Positions 10,006 to 17,934 of a stretch of DNA of 64,000 bases are shown in pieces. The stretch covers positions 1,612,001 to 1,676,000 of the forward strand of contig NZ_CP028475.1 of the NCBI RefSeq assembly GCF_003047105.1, given 5' to 3'. The position numbers and the translations under genes are program-made. Each line of letters begins with the position of its first letter. The first letter of the stretch is position 1. The notes under the pieces were generated by a model. It was not told where the DNA came from. It was given only the letters and a program-made list of their open reading frames with translations, and searched no databases. This DNA comes from Celeribacter baekdonensis (GTDB lineage Bacteria > Pseudomonadota > Alphaproteobacteria > Rhodobacterales > Rhodobacteraceae).

Positions 10006-10713
10006 TTAGTAGACGTCGCCCTTTTGGACGCGTTTTGAAAACTCTGTCTCGCCGCCTGCGGCAAGGATTTTGGCCTGTTCGGCCCATTTGCTCAACTGCG
10101 CCGCCGAGGTGCCTTTCAGCGCTGCGCCAAGATCTTCGATCTCGGTGGCACTCAGGGCCGCAACTTGGGCGAAGGTCACGATGCCGCGCTCATGCAGCTG
10201 CACCTCGATCTTCGGTCCCACGCCTTTGATCTCTTTGAGATCATCCGCGACGTCAACAACCACCGTCTGCGCAACCGGCTCTGCCACAACCTCCGCAACC
10301 GGCTCTGCCAGCTCTTCGACCACCTCGGCAGGCTCATCCGCCACAGGCATCGCCCGCTCAGAGATCGCCGCCGCCGCAGAGCGCACTTCGCGCGTATCGG
10401 CCGCGTGATGCTCCGTTGCAATCTCAGGTGCCGCAGACATCGGTTCGTCACCAATCGACGTCGTGGCCATCAGGCCAGAAGCCGTCACATCCGCCTCCGG
10501 GTGGCCGTTGTCCTCGGAACTCACCGATGCGGTGTCTTCGTACCACCCAATCCACAACAGGATCGCCACCAAAAGAGCCACAAGAACACCAACGATCAAA
10601 GAGGCCGGCGTGGAATATCCCGCAAGTCCCAACAGAGCCAAAAAGGCCAAAACACCCACGATGGCTGAGATCAGCGCAATCTTAAGGGTCTTCCCCGAAT
10701 TCGTCTCAGTCAT
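10006..10713 (-). CDS. membrane-anchored helix-hairpin-helix protein
   Basis: 235 residues. There are two transmembrane helices near the N-terminus (about residues 11-31 and 36-56), then a low-complexity acidic Ala/Val/Glu/Pro linker (repeats such as EPVAEVVAEPVAQ). The C-terminal domain of about 75 residues begins DDLKEIKGVGPKIEVQLHE, a helix-hairpin-helix motif. The end, [16 protein letters not shown], is nearly the same as the end of NuoE just upstream, so the domain is a duplicate shared with a complex I subunit. Similar domains are often auto-annotated as flap-endonuclease-like, but no nuclease active site is visible. Confidence 0.82.
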   Translation of the reverse strand: MTETNSGKTLKIALISAIVGVLAFLALLGLAGYSTPASLIVGVLVALLVAILLWIGWYEDTASVSSEDNGHPEADVTASGLMATTSIGDEPMSAAPEIATEHHAADTREVRSAAAAISERAMPVADEPAEVVEELAEPVAEVVAEPVAQTVVVDVADDLKEIKGVGPKIEVQLHERGIVTFAQVAALSATEIEDLGAALKGTSAAQLSKWAEQAKILAAGGETEFSKRVQKGDVY

Positions 10714-10773
10714 CGCGTCGCTCCTTTAAATCCCTGTTGATTCAAGACCATGCGGGCCTTTTGGCCTCTGAGG

Positions 10774-11904
10774 TCAATCGTATTTGGCGCGTTTGGAAAA
10801 CTCGGTGCTGCCGCCTGCCGCCAAAATCTTGGCTTGATCGACCCAACCGTCACGCGCAATGCGGCCTTTGAATTTCAGGTTTTCATCGACCCATCCAATT
10901 TCCTCAGCAGTCCATTTGGCAATTTGGTCGAAGTGCCAGAATCCCATGGCATTCAACGTTTCTTCCAATTTCGGGCCCACACCTTTGAGCATCTTGAGAT
11001 CATCGGCCCCAGCTTTGCGCGGGGCTTTCATGGTGCGGGGTTTCTTTTGCGCGGGCGCATCTGCCGCAGCGGCGTCAACTTTAGGTGCAACCGCCTTTGG
11101 CGCAGCTTTCGGAGCCGCCTTTTTCGCTTCTGCCGCCTGTTGCACGGCGGATTTCGCCGGGGCTGCGGGTTTCGGCGGGGTCGGCTTTGATCCGCCTTTG
11201 GAAATCCAAGGCGTCAAAAGCGGCACTTCGGTGCCGTCGATGCGTTTGATCGTATCGCCAATGTCAACCGCACGCTGCACGGAGCCATTATACTGTGCGC
11301 CCGTGCCTTTGTACTCAGCCAAGCTCACCAAATCGCCCGCTGGCTCGGATGAAAAACGACCGATTTGCGAGCCCGGAAGCGGCACATTGCCCGCCGCCAT
11401 ATCGTCCAGAAGCTTGGAGAAGGTCTCGGCGGTCAGGTCCTCGTAGTAATCTTTGCCGATCTGGGCCATCGGCGCGTTGGCGCAGGCGCCCAGACATTCG
11501 ACCTCTTCCCACGAAAACTTGCCATCGGCAGAGACCGTGTGCGGCGTCGGAGAGATTTTCTCTTTGCACACCGAGATGATGTCGCCGGAGCCACAAATCA
11601 TACAAGTGGTGGTGCCGCAAACCTGAATATGCGCCACTGAGCCGACAGGCGCGAGTTGGAACATGAAATAGAAGGTCGCCACTTCGAGCACGCGGATGTA
11701 GGGCATGCCCAACATATCCGCGACCGTTTCCAGCGCCGGTTTGGTCAACCAACCGGTCTGTTCCTGCGCCCGCCACAACAGCGGGATGACCGCAGACGCC
11801 TGACGCCCTTCGGGGTATTTTGCGATTTGACCCTCGGCCCAGGCAAGGTTTGCCGGGGTGAATTCGAAAGAGGCCGGTTGTTCATGATAAAGACGGCGCA
11901 GCAT
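10774..11904 (-). CDS. nuoE: NADH-quinone oxidoreductase subunit E with C-terminal HHH extension
   Basis: The N1a [2Fe-2S] subunit: the first ~200 residues carry [11 protein letters not shown] and [10 protein letters not shown], the four cluster cysteines. A Pro/Ala/Lys-rich linker (repeats of [14 protein letters not shown]) follows, then a helix-hairpin-helix domain ([19 protein letters not shown]) ending [16 protein letters not shown]. Total 376 residues, long against the ~170-240 of typical NuoE but in line with the long Rhodobacter form. The start [15 protein letters not shown] at 11904 shares one base with the nuoD stop (TAATG). The open frame upstream of it overlaps nuoD and is not used. 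Confidence 0.95.
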   Translation of the reverse strand: MLRRLYHEQPASFEFTPANLAWAEGQIAKYPEGRQASAVIPLLWRAQEQTGWLTKPALETVADMLGMPYIRVLEVATFYFMFQLAPVGSVAHIQVCGTTTCMICGSGDIISVCKEKISPTPHTVSADGKFSWEEVECLGACANAPMAQIGKDYYEDLTAETFSKLLDDMAAGNVPLPGSQIGRFSSEPAGDLVSLAEYKGTGAQYNGSVQRAVDIGDTIKRIDGTEVPLLTPWISKGGSKPTPPKPAAPAKSAVQQAAEAKKAAPKAAPKAVAPKVDAAAADAPAQKKPRTMKAPRKAGADDLKMLKGVGPKLEETLNAMGFWHFDQIAKWTAEEIGWVDENLKFKGRIARDGWVDQAKILAAGGSTEFSKRAKYD

Positions 11905-13148
11905 TAGCGGTCGACCTCCCCAAACACGATGTCCATGGTGGCGATGAGGGCGGAGACGTCGGCCAGTTGGTGACCTTTCGCCATGTGATCCATCGCCTGC
12001 AAGTGAAGAAAGCCCGGCGCGCGCAGTTTGGCGCGGTAGGGTTTGTTGGTGCCGTCCGAAACCATATAGACGCCAAATTCGCCTTTGGGCGCTTCGACGG
12101 CGGCGTAGACTTCGCCCTCGGGCAATTTGAAACCCTCGGTGTAAAGTTTGAAGTGGTGGATGAGCGCCTCCATCGAGGTTTTCATATCCGCCCGCTTCGG
12201 CGGGGTCAGCTTGCCACGGGCCAAGACATCGCCTTGGTTTTCCGGCAAGGCCAACAGAGCCACCGCTTGTTTGATGATCTTGGTCGACTCGTACATTTCC
12301 TGCATCCGGCACAGGTAACGGTCATAGCAATCGCCATTGGTGCCGACCGGAATTTGAAAATCGAACTCATCATAGCATTCATAAGGCTGTGCCCGGCGCA
12401 AATCCCATGCCATGCCAGAGCCGCGCACCATCACGCCCGAAAAACCCCAATCCAGCGCCTCTTGTTCCGAGATCACACCAATATCCACGGTCCGCTGTTT
12501 GAAAATCCGATTTTCAGTCAGCAGATAATGGATGTCGTCCAAGATTTTCGGGAAATGATCCGCCCAGGCGTCGATGTCCGCCAAAAGATCTGGCGGCAGG
12601 TCTTGGTGCACACCACCGGGCCGGAAATAGGCCGAGTGCAGACGCGCGCCACAGGCCCGTTCATAGAAAATCATCAACTTTTCGCGCTCTTCAAAGCCCC
12701 AAAGCGGCGGCGTCAGAGCCCCCACATCCATCGCGCCTGTGGTGGTGTTCAACAGGTGGTTGAGCACACGGCCGATCTCGGAATAGAGCACGCGGATGAG
12801 CGAGGCGCGGCGGGTGATTTCAACGCCCGCGAGTTTCTCGATCGCCAAACACCATGCATGTTCCTGATTCATCGGCGCCACATAGTCGAGGCGGTCGAGA
12901 TACGGCAGGTTTTGCAAATAGGTGCGGCTTTCCATCAGCTTTTCAGTGCCACGGTGAAGCAGACCGATATGCGGATCGGCGCGTTCCACAATCTCACCAT
13001 CAAGCTCAAGCACCATTCGCAACACGCCGTGCGCAGCCGGGTGTTGGGGGCCAAAGTTGATGTTGAAATTGCGGATCTTTTGTTCGCCCGGTTGGGCGTC
13101 CCGCGAACCATCATCATAGGTATTTTGCCGGATGTCGCCGTCCATCAT
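11904..13148 (-). CDS. nuoD: NADH-quinone oxidoreductase subunit D
   Basis: The 49-kDa-type quinone-site subunit, 414 residues. The N-terminal [20 protein letters not shown] segment contains the quinone-site histidine loop, followed by [18 protein letters not shown] and the conserved C-terminus [15 protein letters not shown]. It is separate from nuoC here, unlike the fused enterobacterial form. The start [14 protein letters not shown] directly follows the sulfotransferase stop with no spacer, and the stop overlaps the nuoE start by one base, so the block is translationally coupled. Confidence 0.97.
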   Translation of the reverse strand: MMDGDIRQNTYDDGSRDAQPGEQKIRNFNINFGPQHPAAHGVLRMVLELDGEIVERADPHIGLLHRGTEKLMESRTYLQNLPYLDRLDYVAPMNQEHAWCLAIEKLAGVEITRRASLIRVLYSEIGRVLNHLLNTTTGAMDVGALTPPLWGFEEREKLMIFYERACGARLHSAYFRPGGVHQDLPPDLLADIDAWADHFPKILDDIHYLLTENRIFKQRTVDIGVISEQEALDWGFSGVMVRGSGMAWDLRRAQPYECYDEFDFQIPVGTNGDCYDRYLCRMQEMYESTKIIKQAVALLALPENQGDVLARGKLTPPKRADMKTSMEALIHHFKLYTEGFKLPEGEVYAAVEAPKGEFGVYMVSDGTNKPYRAKLRAPGFLHLQAMDHMAKGHQLADVSALIATMDIVFGEVDR

Positions 13149-14045
13149 TCAGATCCTCGCCATATTCGCCTGCCACCGGGAAGGCAGCGGGCCAAATGTC
13201 TTTTCCACATAGGCGTATTGCGGGGCCAAAAATTCCGCCGCTTCACGCCGCTGTTTGTCACTCAGTTTCAATTTCACACCCTCATGGGCATGGGGTTCTT
13301 GTTCGATCGGAGCGGCAGAGATGCCTAAGAACCGACACAGATCCGTCAGCCCCTGCCCCGTCATCACGTCTTCGGTGAAGCCAATCAGGAGCTTGTCCTC
13401 CGGCACCGCCCGTTTCAGTCTTTCCACGATACCGACGTAGTCGCCGCGTGGAGCAATGTGTTTTTCCAGATCGCGATTGACCACACGGTTCATGATCCGC
13501 TTGGCCTTGACCGCCACCTCTTCGCCTTGGCGCCGCTGTCGGGCCGCTTGCATCCGCACGTGGCTCCATAGCCGGTCCACAGGATCGCGCATCAGAAACA
13601 AAAAGCGCACATCAGGGGTCATATGTGCCATCTGGCGCAAACGGTCTTCGGACAAAAGGCAATAGCCCGGCGTGATGTCCCCCACCAGTTTTTTGCCATC
13701 CGCCCCATCGAGCAGATAGAACAGATAGTCTGAGACCCCGTCCTGTCCGCGCTTGAGCACCCGCACCATTTCAGCAACATCATCAAGCTGGCGTTGCAGA
13801 TTGCCAACTTTCCAAGCGTTGCCATTGGCCTGAGCCACCTCTTGGCGTTCTAGGATCGAGGACCGAAGCCGCGCCAGCACGTCAAATTGATGCTCGTAAT
13901 CTTCGAAATCCACCGTATCGAAATAGTGGATTTCTTTGATCGACCGCATGTGACAATCCGGGTGATCATGCAGATAGCGGTAAAGCGAGCTTGTGCCCGC
14001 TTTGGTCGCACCCACACAAATCAAGATGGCCGGATCGTCGCTCAC
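13149..14045 (-). CDS. sulfotransferase family protein
   Basis: 298-residue PAPS-dependent sulfotransferase type. The 5-prime-phosphosulfate loop is GATKAGTSSLYRYLHDHP at the N-terminus, and the 3-prime-phosphate-binding segment is VRFLFLMRDPVDRLWSH in the middle. The acceptor is unknown; bacterial homologues sulfate carbohydrates, lipids or small molecules. No signal peptide, so cytoplasmic. The gene is wedged between nuoC (5-base gap) and nuoD (no gap), a position where most bacteria have nuoC and nuoD adjacent or fused. No sign of different base composition is obvious by eye. Confidence 0.88.
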   Translation of the reverse strand: MSDDPAILICVGATKAGTSSLYRYLHDHPDCHMRSIKEIHYFDTVDFEDYEHQFDVLARLRSSILERQEVAQANGNAWKVGNLQRQLDDVAEMVRVLKRGQDGVSDYLFYLLDGADGKKLVGDITPGYCLLSEDRLRQMAHMTPDVRFLFLMRDPVDRLWSHVRMQAARQRRQGEEVAVKAKRIMNRVVNRDLEKHIAPRGDYVGIVERLKRAVPEDKLLIGFTEDVMTGQGLTDLCRFLGISAAPIEQEPHAHEGVKLKLSDKQRREAAEFLAPQYAYVEKTFGPLPSRWQANMARI

Positions 14046-14050
14046 AGGGC

Positions 14051-14650
14051 TTACGCTCCCTTCTCGTCACCGGGGAGGATGTATTTGGCCCCTTCCCACG
14101 GAGACAGGTTGTCAAACTGGCGGTATTCCTGAACCAAAGACACCGGCTCATAGACCACACGTTTCAACTCGTCGTCATAGCGCACTTCGGTGTAGCCCGT
14201 GGTCGGGAAATCCTTGCGCAGCGGGAATCCACGGAACCCGTAATCCGTCAGCAAGCGCCGCAAATCCGGGTGGCCGGAGAAAATAATCCCGAACATATCG
14301 AAGACTTCGCGCTCAAACCAACCGGCAGAGGGGTGAACGGTGATGATCGAGGGGATCGTCTCATCTTCGCGCACGGCGGTTTTGATCCGAATGCGGTGGT
14401 TTTGGTACATCGACAGGAAATGATAGACCACATCAAACCGCGTGTCGCGGCTTGGGTGATCCACCGCTGTGATATCCACCAGCGTGGAGAATTTACAGGT
14501 GCCGTCGAGTTGCAGAAACTCCACGAAATCCACAATCCCCGCCGGGGTCACGGTCACCGTCAGCTCGCCAAACGCCAGCTCGGTCGAAATCACATCGTCC
14601 GGGCGTTTGAATTCAATATGGGCGCCGAGTTCTTGAAGGGCTTCGCTCAT
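14051..14650 (-). CDS. nuoC: NADH-quinone oxidoreductase subunit C
   Basis: The 30-kDa peripheral-arm subunit, 199 residues. Conserved landmarks are [19 protein letters not shown], the [19 protein letters not shown] segment and [17 protein letters not shown]. Three start codons lie in a row (TTG, ATG, ATG at 14656, 14653, 14650). The AAGGAG at about 14658-14663 gives the best 7-base spacing to the ATG at 14650, which I chose. It follows nuoB by 11 bases. Confidence 0.96.
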   Translation of the reverse strand: MSEALQELGAHIEFKRPDDVISTELAFGELTVTVTPAGIVDFVEFLQLDGTCKFSTLVDITAVDHPSRDTRFDVVYHFLSMYQNHRIRIKTAVREDETIPSIITVHPSAGWFEREVFDMFGIIFSGHPDLRRLLTDYGFRGFPLRKDFPTTGYTEVRYDDELKRVVYEPVSLVQEYRQFDNLSPWEGAKYILPGDEKGA

Positions 14651-14661
14651 CATCAATCTCC

Positions 14662-15186
14662 TTAGCGCGCAATCGTGCCAGTGCGGCGCATTTTGCGTTG
14701 CAACTGAAGGATGCCGTACATCAACGCCTCAGCGGTCGGCGGGCAGCCCGGGACATAGATGTCGACAGGCACGATGCGGTCACAGCCACGCACAACCGAA
14801 TAACTGTAGTGATAATAGCCACCGCCATTGGCACAGGAGCCCATGGAGATCACATAGCGCGGTTCTGGCATCTGGTCATACACCTTGCGCAGGGCCGGAG
14901 CCATCTTGTTGGTCAAAGTGCCCGCAACGATCATCAAATCAGACTGACGCGGAGAGGCACGCGGCGCAGTGCCGTAACGCTCAAGATCATACCGCGGCAT
15001 CGAGGTGTGCATCATCTCAACGGCGCAACAGGCCAAACCGAAGGTCATCCAGTGCAGCGAGCCGGTGCGCGCCCAGTTGATGAGGTCCTCGGTCGAGGTC
15101 AACAGAAAGCCTTTGTCCTGAAGCTCTTTGTTCAGCACTTGGGTGGAATTCTCTTTGTCCACACCGGCTGTATTTGCAGAGGTCAT
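14662..15186 (-). CDS. nuoB: NADH-quinone oxidoreductase subunit B
   Basis: Subunit carrying the terminal cluster N2. Adjacent cysteines in [10 protein letters not shown], then [13 protein letters not shown] and [14 protein letters not shown], supply the four ligands. It has 174 residues from the ATG at 15186, which overlaps the nuoA stop by one base (TGATG). An alternative ATG at 15195 (MGVMTSAN) is possible, but the coupled start fits the operon pattern. The reading frame upstream continues into nuoA and is not used. Confidence 0.97.
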   Translation of the reverse strand: MTSANTAGVDKENSTQVLNKELQDKGFLLTSTEDLINWARTGSLHWMTFGLACCAVEMMHTSMPRYDLERYGTAPRASPRQSDLMIVAGTLTNKMAPALRKVYDQMPEPRYVISMGSCANGGGYYHYSYSVVRGCDRIVPVDIYVPGCPPTAEALMYGILQLQRKMRRTGTIAR

Positions 15187-15551
15187 CACGCCCATTCCAG
15201 CGCCCCTTTCTTCCATTCGTAGGCAAAGCCCACGGTCAGAACGCCCAAGAACACCATCATCGACCAAAACCCGGTCATGCTCAGGTCCTTAAAGGCGACA
15301 GCCCAAGGAAAGAGAAAGGCGATTTCGAGGTCGAAAATGATGAACAGGATCGACACGAGGTAGAACCTGACGTCGAACTTCATCCGCGCGTCGTCAAAGG
15401 CGTTAAAGCCACATTCATAGGCCGACACCTTTTCCGGGTCCGGGTTGCGTACGGCAATGATGAGGGCGGCGAAGATAAACACAAGACCCAGCGCAATGGC
15501 GAGGCCAAGGAAGATGACGATGGGGAGGTAGTCCCGAAGCAAAACGTCCAC
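15186..15551 (-). CDS. nuoA: NADH-quinone oxidoreductase subunit A
   Basis: First gene of the complex I operon; small three-helix membrane subunit of 121 residues. [19 protein letters not shown] forms the conserved loop, followed by [20 protein letters not shown] place the start at a GTG (15551, protein beginning [10 protein letters not shown]) because an AAGGAG lies six bases upstream of it. The open frame extends further upstream without a family match and would run through the putative promoter. Confidence 0.95.
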   Translation of the reverse strand: MDVLLRDYLPIVIFLGLAIALGLVFIFAALIIAVRNPDPEKVSAYECGFNAFDDARMKFDVRFYLVSILFIIFDLEIAFLFPWAVAFKDLSMTGFWSMMVFLGVLTVGFAYEWKKGALEWA

Positions 15552-15630
15552 GTGCGGCTCCTTGATAGGCGCGCGTGCGGGTCTTTGAAACAGAAGCGAC
15601 CTTGGGCGCGCGGCAATGCTAGCTTGTCGT

Positions 15631-15659
15631 GGTTTAGCCCTCTGTGGCAGAGGGGTCAA
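15631..15659 (-). promoter_or_regulatory. candidate nuo promoter with palindromic spacer
   Basis: On the minus strand, TTGACC (15659-15654) and TAAACC (15636-15631) are 17 bases apart, a good -35 and a weak -10. The spacer holds a perfect 7-bp inverted repeat CCCTCTG-TGG-CAGAGGG (15638-15654), where a regulator or a hairpin could act. It lies about 80 bases upstream of the nuoA start. This is a by-eye assignment. Confidence 0.4.
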
Positions 15660-15757
15660 CCGAACCGAGGTGGAGAAAGCCCTTTGTTTCGAGGCCGCTG
15701 GCAAGTTTTTTTGGCCGAAATGCGACTTGGAGCGGATTGTGCCGTGAAATTCAGCTT

Positions 15758-15779
15758 TAACGCGATTCGAAGCGCGTTA
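15758..15779. promoter_or_regulatory. 22-bp near-perfect palindrome upstream of nuoA
   Basis: The sequence TAACGCG-A-TTCGAA-G-CGCGTTA pairs at 10 of 11 positions around its centre; only the A/G pair mismatches. It lies about 100 bases upstream of the candidate nuo promoter. Size and symmetry fit a dimeric regulator site. I do not recognise the regulator. Confidence 0.45.
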
Positions 15780-15825
15780 TCTTATCATTTCACTCGGACA
15801 TGAGGCCTCGCCTGCTCCAGAAGAC

Positions 15826-15865
15826 GCTGGGACTCCCGTCTATATGCTGGGACTCCCGTCTATAT
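15826..15865. repeat. perfect tandem duplication of a 20-bp unit
   Basis: Two adjacent identical 20-base copies (15826-15845 and 15846-15865) of a unit beginning GCTGGGACTCCC and ending GTCTATAT. They lie directly after the stop of the DegT aminotransferase gene, between it and the nuo upstream region. The first copy sits in an AGACG...CGTCT inverted repeat. The rest of this ~330-base gap (15552-15878) holds the nuo upstream elements listed separately and no gene. Confidence 0.8.
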
Positions 15866-15878
15866 ATGGTGTGATCGC

Positions 15879-17081
15879 CTAGGCGCGTTGCGCGACCGTC
15901 GCCACCTCATCGCGAATGATCCGCGCCAGCATCGCACAATCCTCAAGCGAAAAGGTCAAAGGCAGACGCATATCGACAATCGCCCGCAGCACCCGGTCAC
16001 TGTCGGGCAAGGGCTGCGGATCGGCGTAGCGCCATGAATCATAACGCGAGGTAAAGGCCACCGGCTCCGCTGCGCCAAACCATTTCAAATCCACACCGCG
16101 CTTGCCGCATCCCGTCACCACCGCTTCGATTTTGGCATCCGACCAATCGAGCAATAAGAACTGAATCGACGAGCCAACAAAGCGTTCTTGTTGCGGTCGC
16201 ACAATCCGCGTCAGCCCCGGCACGTCCGCCAGCCCCTCCTCAACCACCCGGTAGCGCGCGGTCCAATTGTCCACCTGAGAGGTCAGGTTTTGCAACTGCA
16301 CCCGCAGGATCGCCGCCCGCAAATGGTCCATCCGGCCCGACACATTCGGCGTGTCATACTTGACCTTTTCGAACATCTCAGGCGGCGGAGCAGCGGTATG
16401 TTTGGCGTATAACATGTACGAACCGGACAACATGATGGCCCGTGCGGCCACCTCATCCTCATCGGTGACAAGCAACCCACCCTCCCCCGAATTGATGTGT
16501 TTATAGGTCTGGGTCGAATAGCAGCCGATGATCCCGTGCCGCCCCGAGGGCACCCCGTCCCAAGCCGCGCCCATCGTATGTGCGCAATCTTCAATCACCG
16601 CCACGCCTGCGCCATTACAAATATACATCAACGCATCCATATCGGCGATGTGACCGCGCATATGCGACAGCATCAGGACCTTGGCCCCGGTTTCCGAGAT
16701 TTTCACCTGAAGATCATCGAGATCAATCACCAGCCCCTCAGTCACGCCGACAAACACCGGACGCGCCCCGACAGAGGCAATCGCTCCGGGCACAGGGGCC
16801 AAGGTGAAGGCATTCGTCAAAACCGGCTCGCCCGGCTGGACCTCTAGCGCACGCAAAGCACAGCCCAACGCATAGCCCCCCGAGGCCACGGCGAGGCAAT
16901 AGTTCGCCCCCGTGAGGGCGGCGAACTCCTCCTCCAAAAGCGCCACTTCGCCTTTTTCCCCCGGCAAAGTGTTGTAACGATGTAGCCGCCCCGAGCGCAT
17001 CACTGCCACCGCGGCCGCAATCGCCGCCTCCGGGATCGGCTCTTGTTGTGTGAAATTTCCGGTAAAGACCTCAGATGTCAT
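15879..17081 (-). CDS. DegT/DnrJ/EryC1-family aminotransferase
   Basis: 400-residue PLP-dependent enzyme of the sugar aminotransferase (AHBA-like) family. Fold type I landmarks are the LAVASGGYALGCALRAL cofactor loop, VIEDCAHTMGAAWDG with the ring-stacking aspartate region, and the Schiff-base lysine near residue 194 in STQTYKHINSGEGG. Such enzymes make amino sugars or related precursors for surface polysaccharides. The substrate is not inferable, as no sugar biosynthesis cluster surrounds it. Its start overlaps the gph stop by four bases, so the two are cotranscribed. Confidence 0.88.
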   Translation of the reverse strand: MTSEVFTGNFTQQEPIPEAAIAAAVAVMRSGRLHRYNTLPGEKGEVALLEEEFAALTGANYCLAVASGGYALGCALRALEVQPGEPVLTNAFTLAPVPGAIASVGARPVFVGVTEGLVIDLDDLQVKISETGAKVLMLSHMRGHIADMDALMYICNGAGVAVIEDCAHTMGAAWDGVPSGRHGIIGCYSTQTYKHINSGEGGLLVTDEDEVAARAIMLSGSYMLYAKHTAAPPPEMFEKVKYDTPNVSGRMDHLRAAILRVQLQNLTSQVDNWTARYRVVEEGLADVPGLTRIVRPQQERFVGSSIQFLLLDWSDAKIEAVVTGCGKRGVDLKWFGAAEPVAFTSRYDSWRYADPQPLPDSDRVLRAIVDMRLPLTFSLEDCAMLARIIRDEVATVAQRA

Positions 17082-17743
17082 CCGATCAACTCCTGTGTCA
17101 CACGGGCCAGATCATCATAATGGTGCAGCAGCGCCTCGGGGGACAAATCACGCACGCCCTCGCCATCCGGGCCAAAGGTCACCAACGCGCAGGGCACGCC
17201 CGCCGCCCGCGCCGTTTTGCGGTCCGTGTCGGTATCGCCGACCAAAAAGCTCTGCGCCAAGACCCCTCCCGCCTCTGCCACTGCGGCCAGATAGGGTTTG
17301 GGATCGGGCTTTGAAACGCCCACGGTTTTGGCCCCAATCATCGAGGCAAACAAATCGCGCACGCCCAAACGGGTGAGCAACCGATCGGCCAGATCTTCGG
17401 GCTTGTTGGTGCAGATGCCCACCGCGTAGCCCTTTGATTTCAAACCCTCAATCGCAGAAACTGCACCGGGATAAAGCTGTGTGTGGACGTCAATCGCCTC
17501 GCCATATGCCGCGAGCAAAAGCGGATATTGCGCCATCACGTCGGCCTCGGAAAACCCCGGCTGCACCTTCGAGAACCCAAGCGTCAACATCGCGCGTCCG
17601 CCATGAAAGGCGGTGGACGCGTCCGCGACCGGGTCCAACACATCGCCATAACCAAGCCCGCGAAAACAGGCATTGGCGGAGGCGATCAGGTCGGCGGAGG
17701 TGTCCGCCAATGTGCCATCGAGATCGAAAATCACCGTGCGCAT
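17078..17743 (-). CDS. gph: HAD-family hydrolase, phosphoglycolate phosphatase type
   Basis: 221-residue HAD hydrolase. Motif I is VIFDLDGTLADTSADLI at the N-terminus, the conserved lysine segment lies around GVSKPDPKPYL, and motif IV is FLVGDTDTDRKTARAAG. The Gph subfamily removes phosphate from 2-phosphoglycolate. I chose the ATG at 17743 because motif I starts three residues later, as in the family. The upstream open frame extends without sense. It is coupled to the downstream aminotransferase and divergent from glmU. Confidence 0.85.
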   Translation of the reverse strand: MRTVIFDLDGTLADTSADLIASANACFRGLGYGDVLDPVADASTAFHGGRAMLTLGFSKVQPGFSEADVMAQYPLLLAAYGEAIDVHTQLYPGAVSAIEGLKSKGYAVGICTNKPEDLADRLLTRLGVRDLFASMIGAKTVGVSKPDPKPYLAAVAEAGGVLAQSFLVGDTDTDRKTARAAGVPCALVTFGPDGEGVRDLSPEALLHHYDDLARVTQELIG

Positions 17744-17934
17744 GGTCTCTCCCTGTGTCTCTTTTGCTCTCGCGATCCCGACCTGTTCACACCATTTTGG
17801 CAAACTGTCGCGCATCGCTGTAATGTGACGTCAAAATAAGTGAAGCGGTTTCACCGCAACTGGCCCTTGCGGCCCTGCGCCCCATGGGTAAAACGACAGA
17901 CAGATAAAGAAAAGAGCAGATCGGGACCGAACAC
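17744..17934. promoter_or_regulatory. divergent gph/glmU intergenic region with two palindromes
   Basis: The 191-base gap between two divergent operons contains a perfect 8-bp palindrome TGACGTCA (17826-17833) and an inverted repeat GCGGT-TTC-ACCGC (17845-17857). Both lie centrally, where either promoter could be controlled. No clear -35/-10 pairs were identified by eye, and no gene is seen. Confidence 0.35.

Noticed and set aside
10006..10713. Flap-endonuclease activity for the HHH membrane protein
   Set aside because: Only the helix-hairpin-helix part is present; no acidic metal-binding nuclease core is visible.
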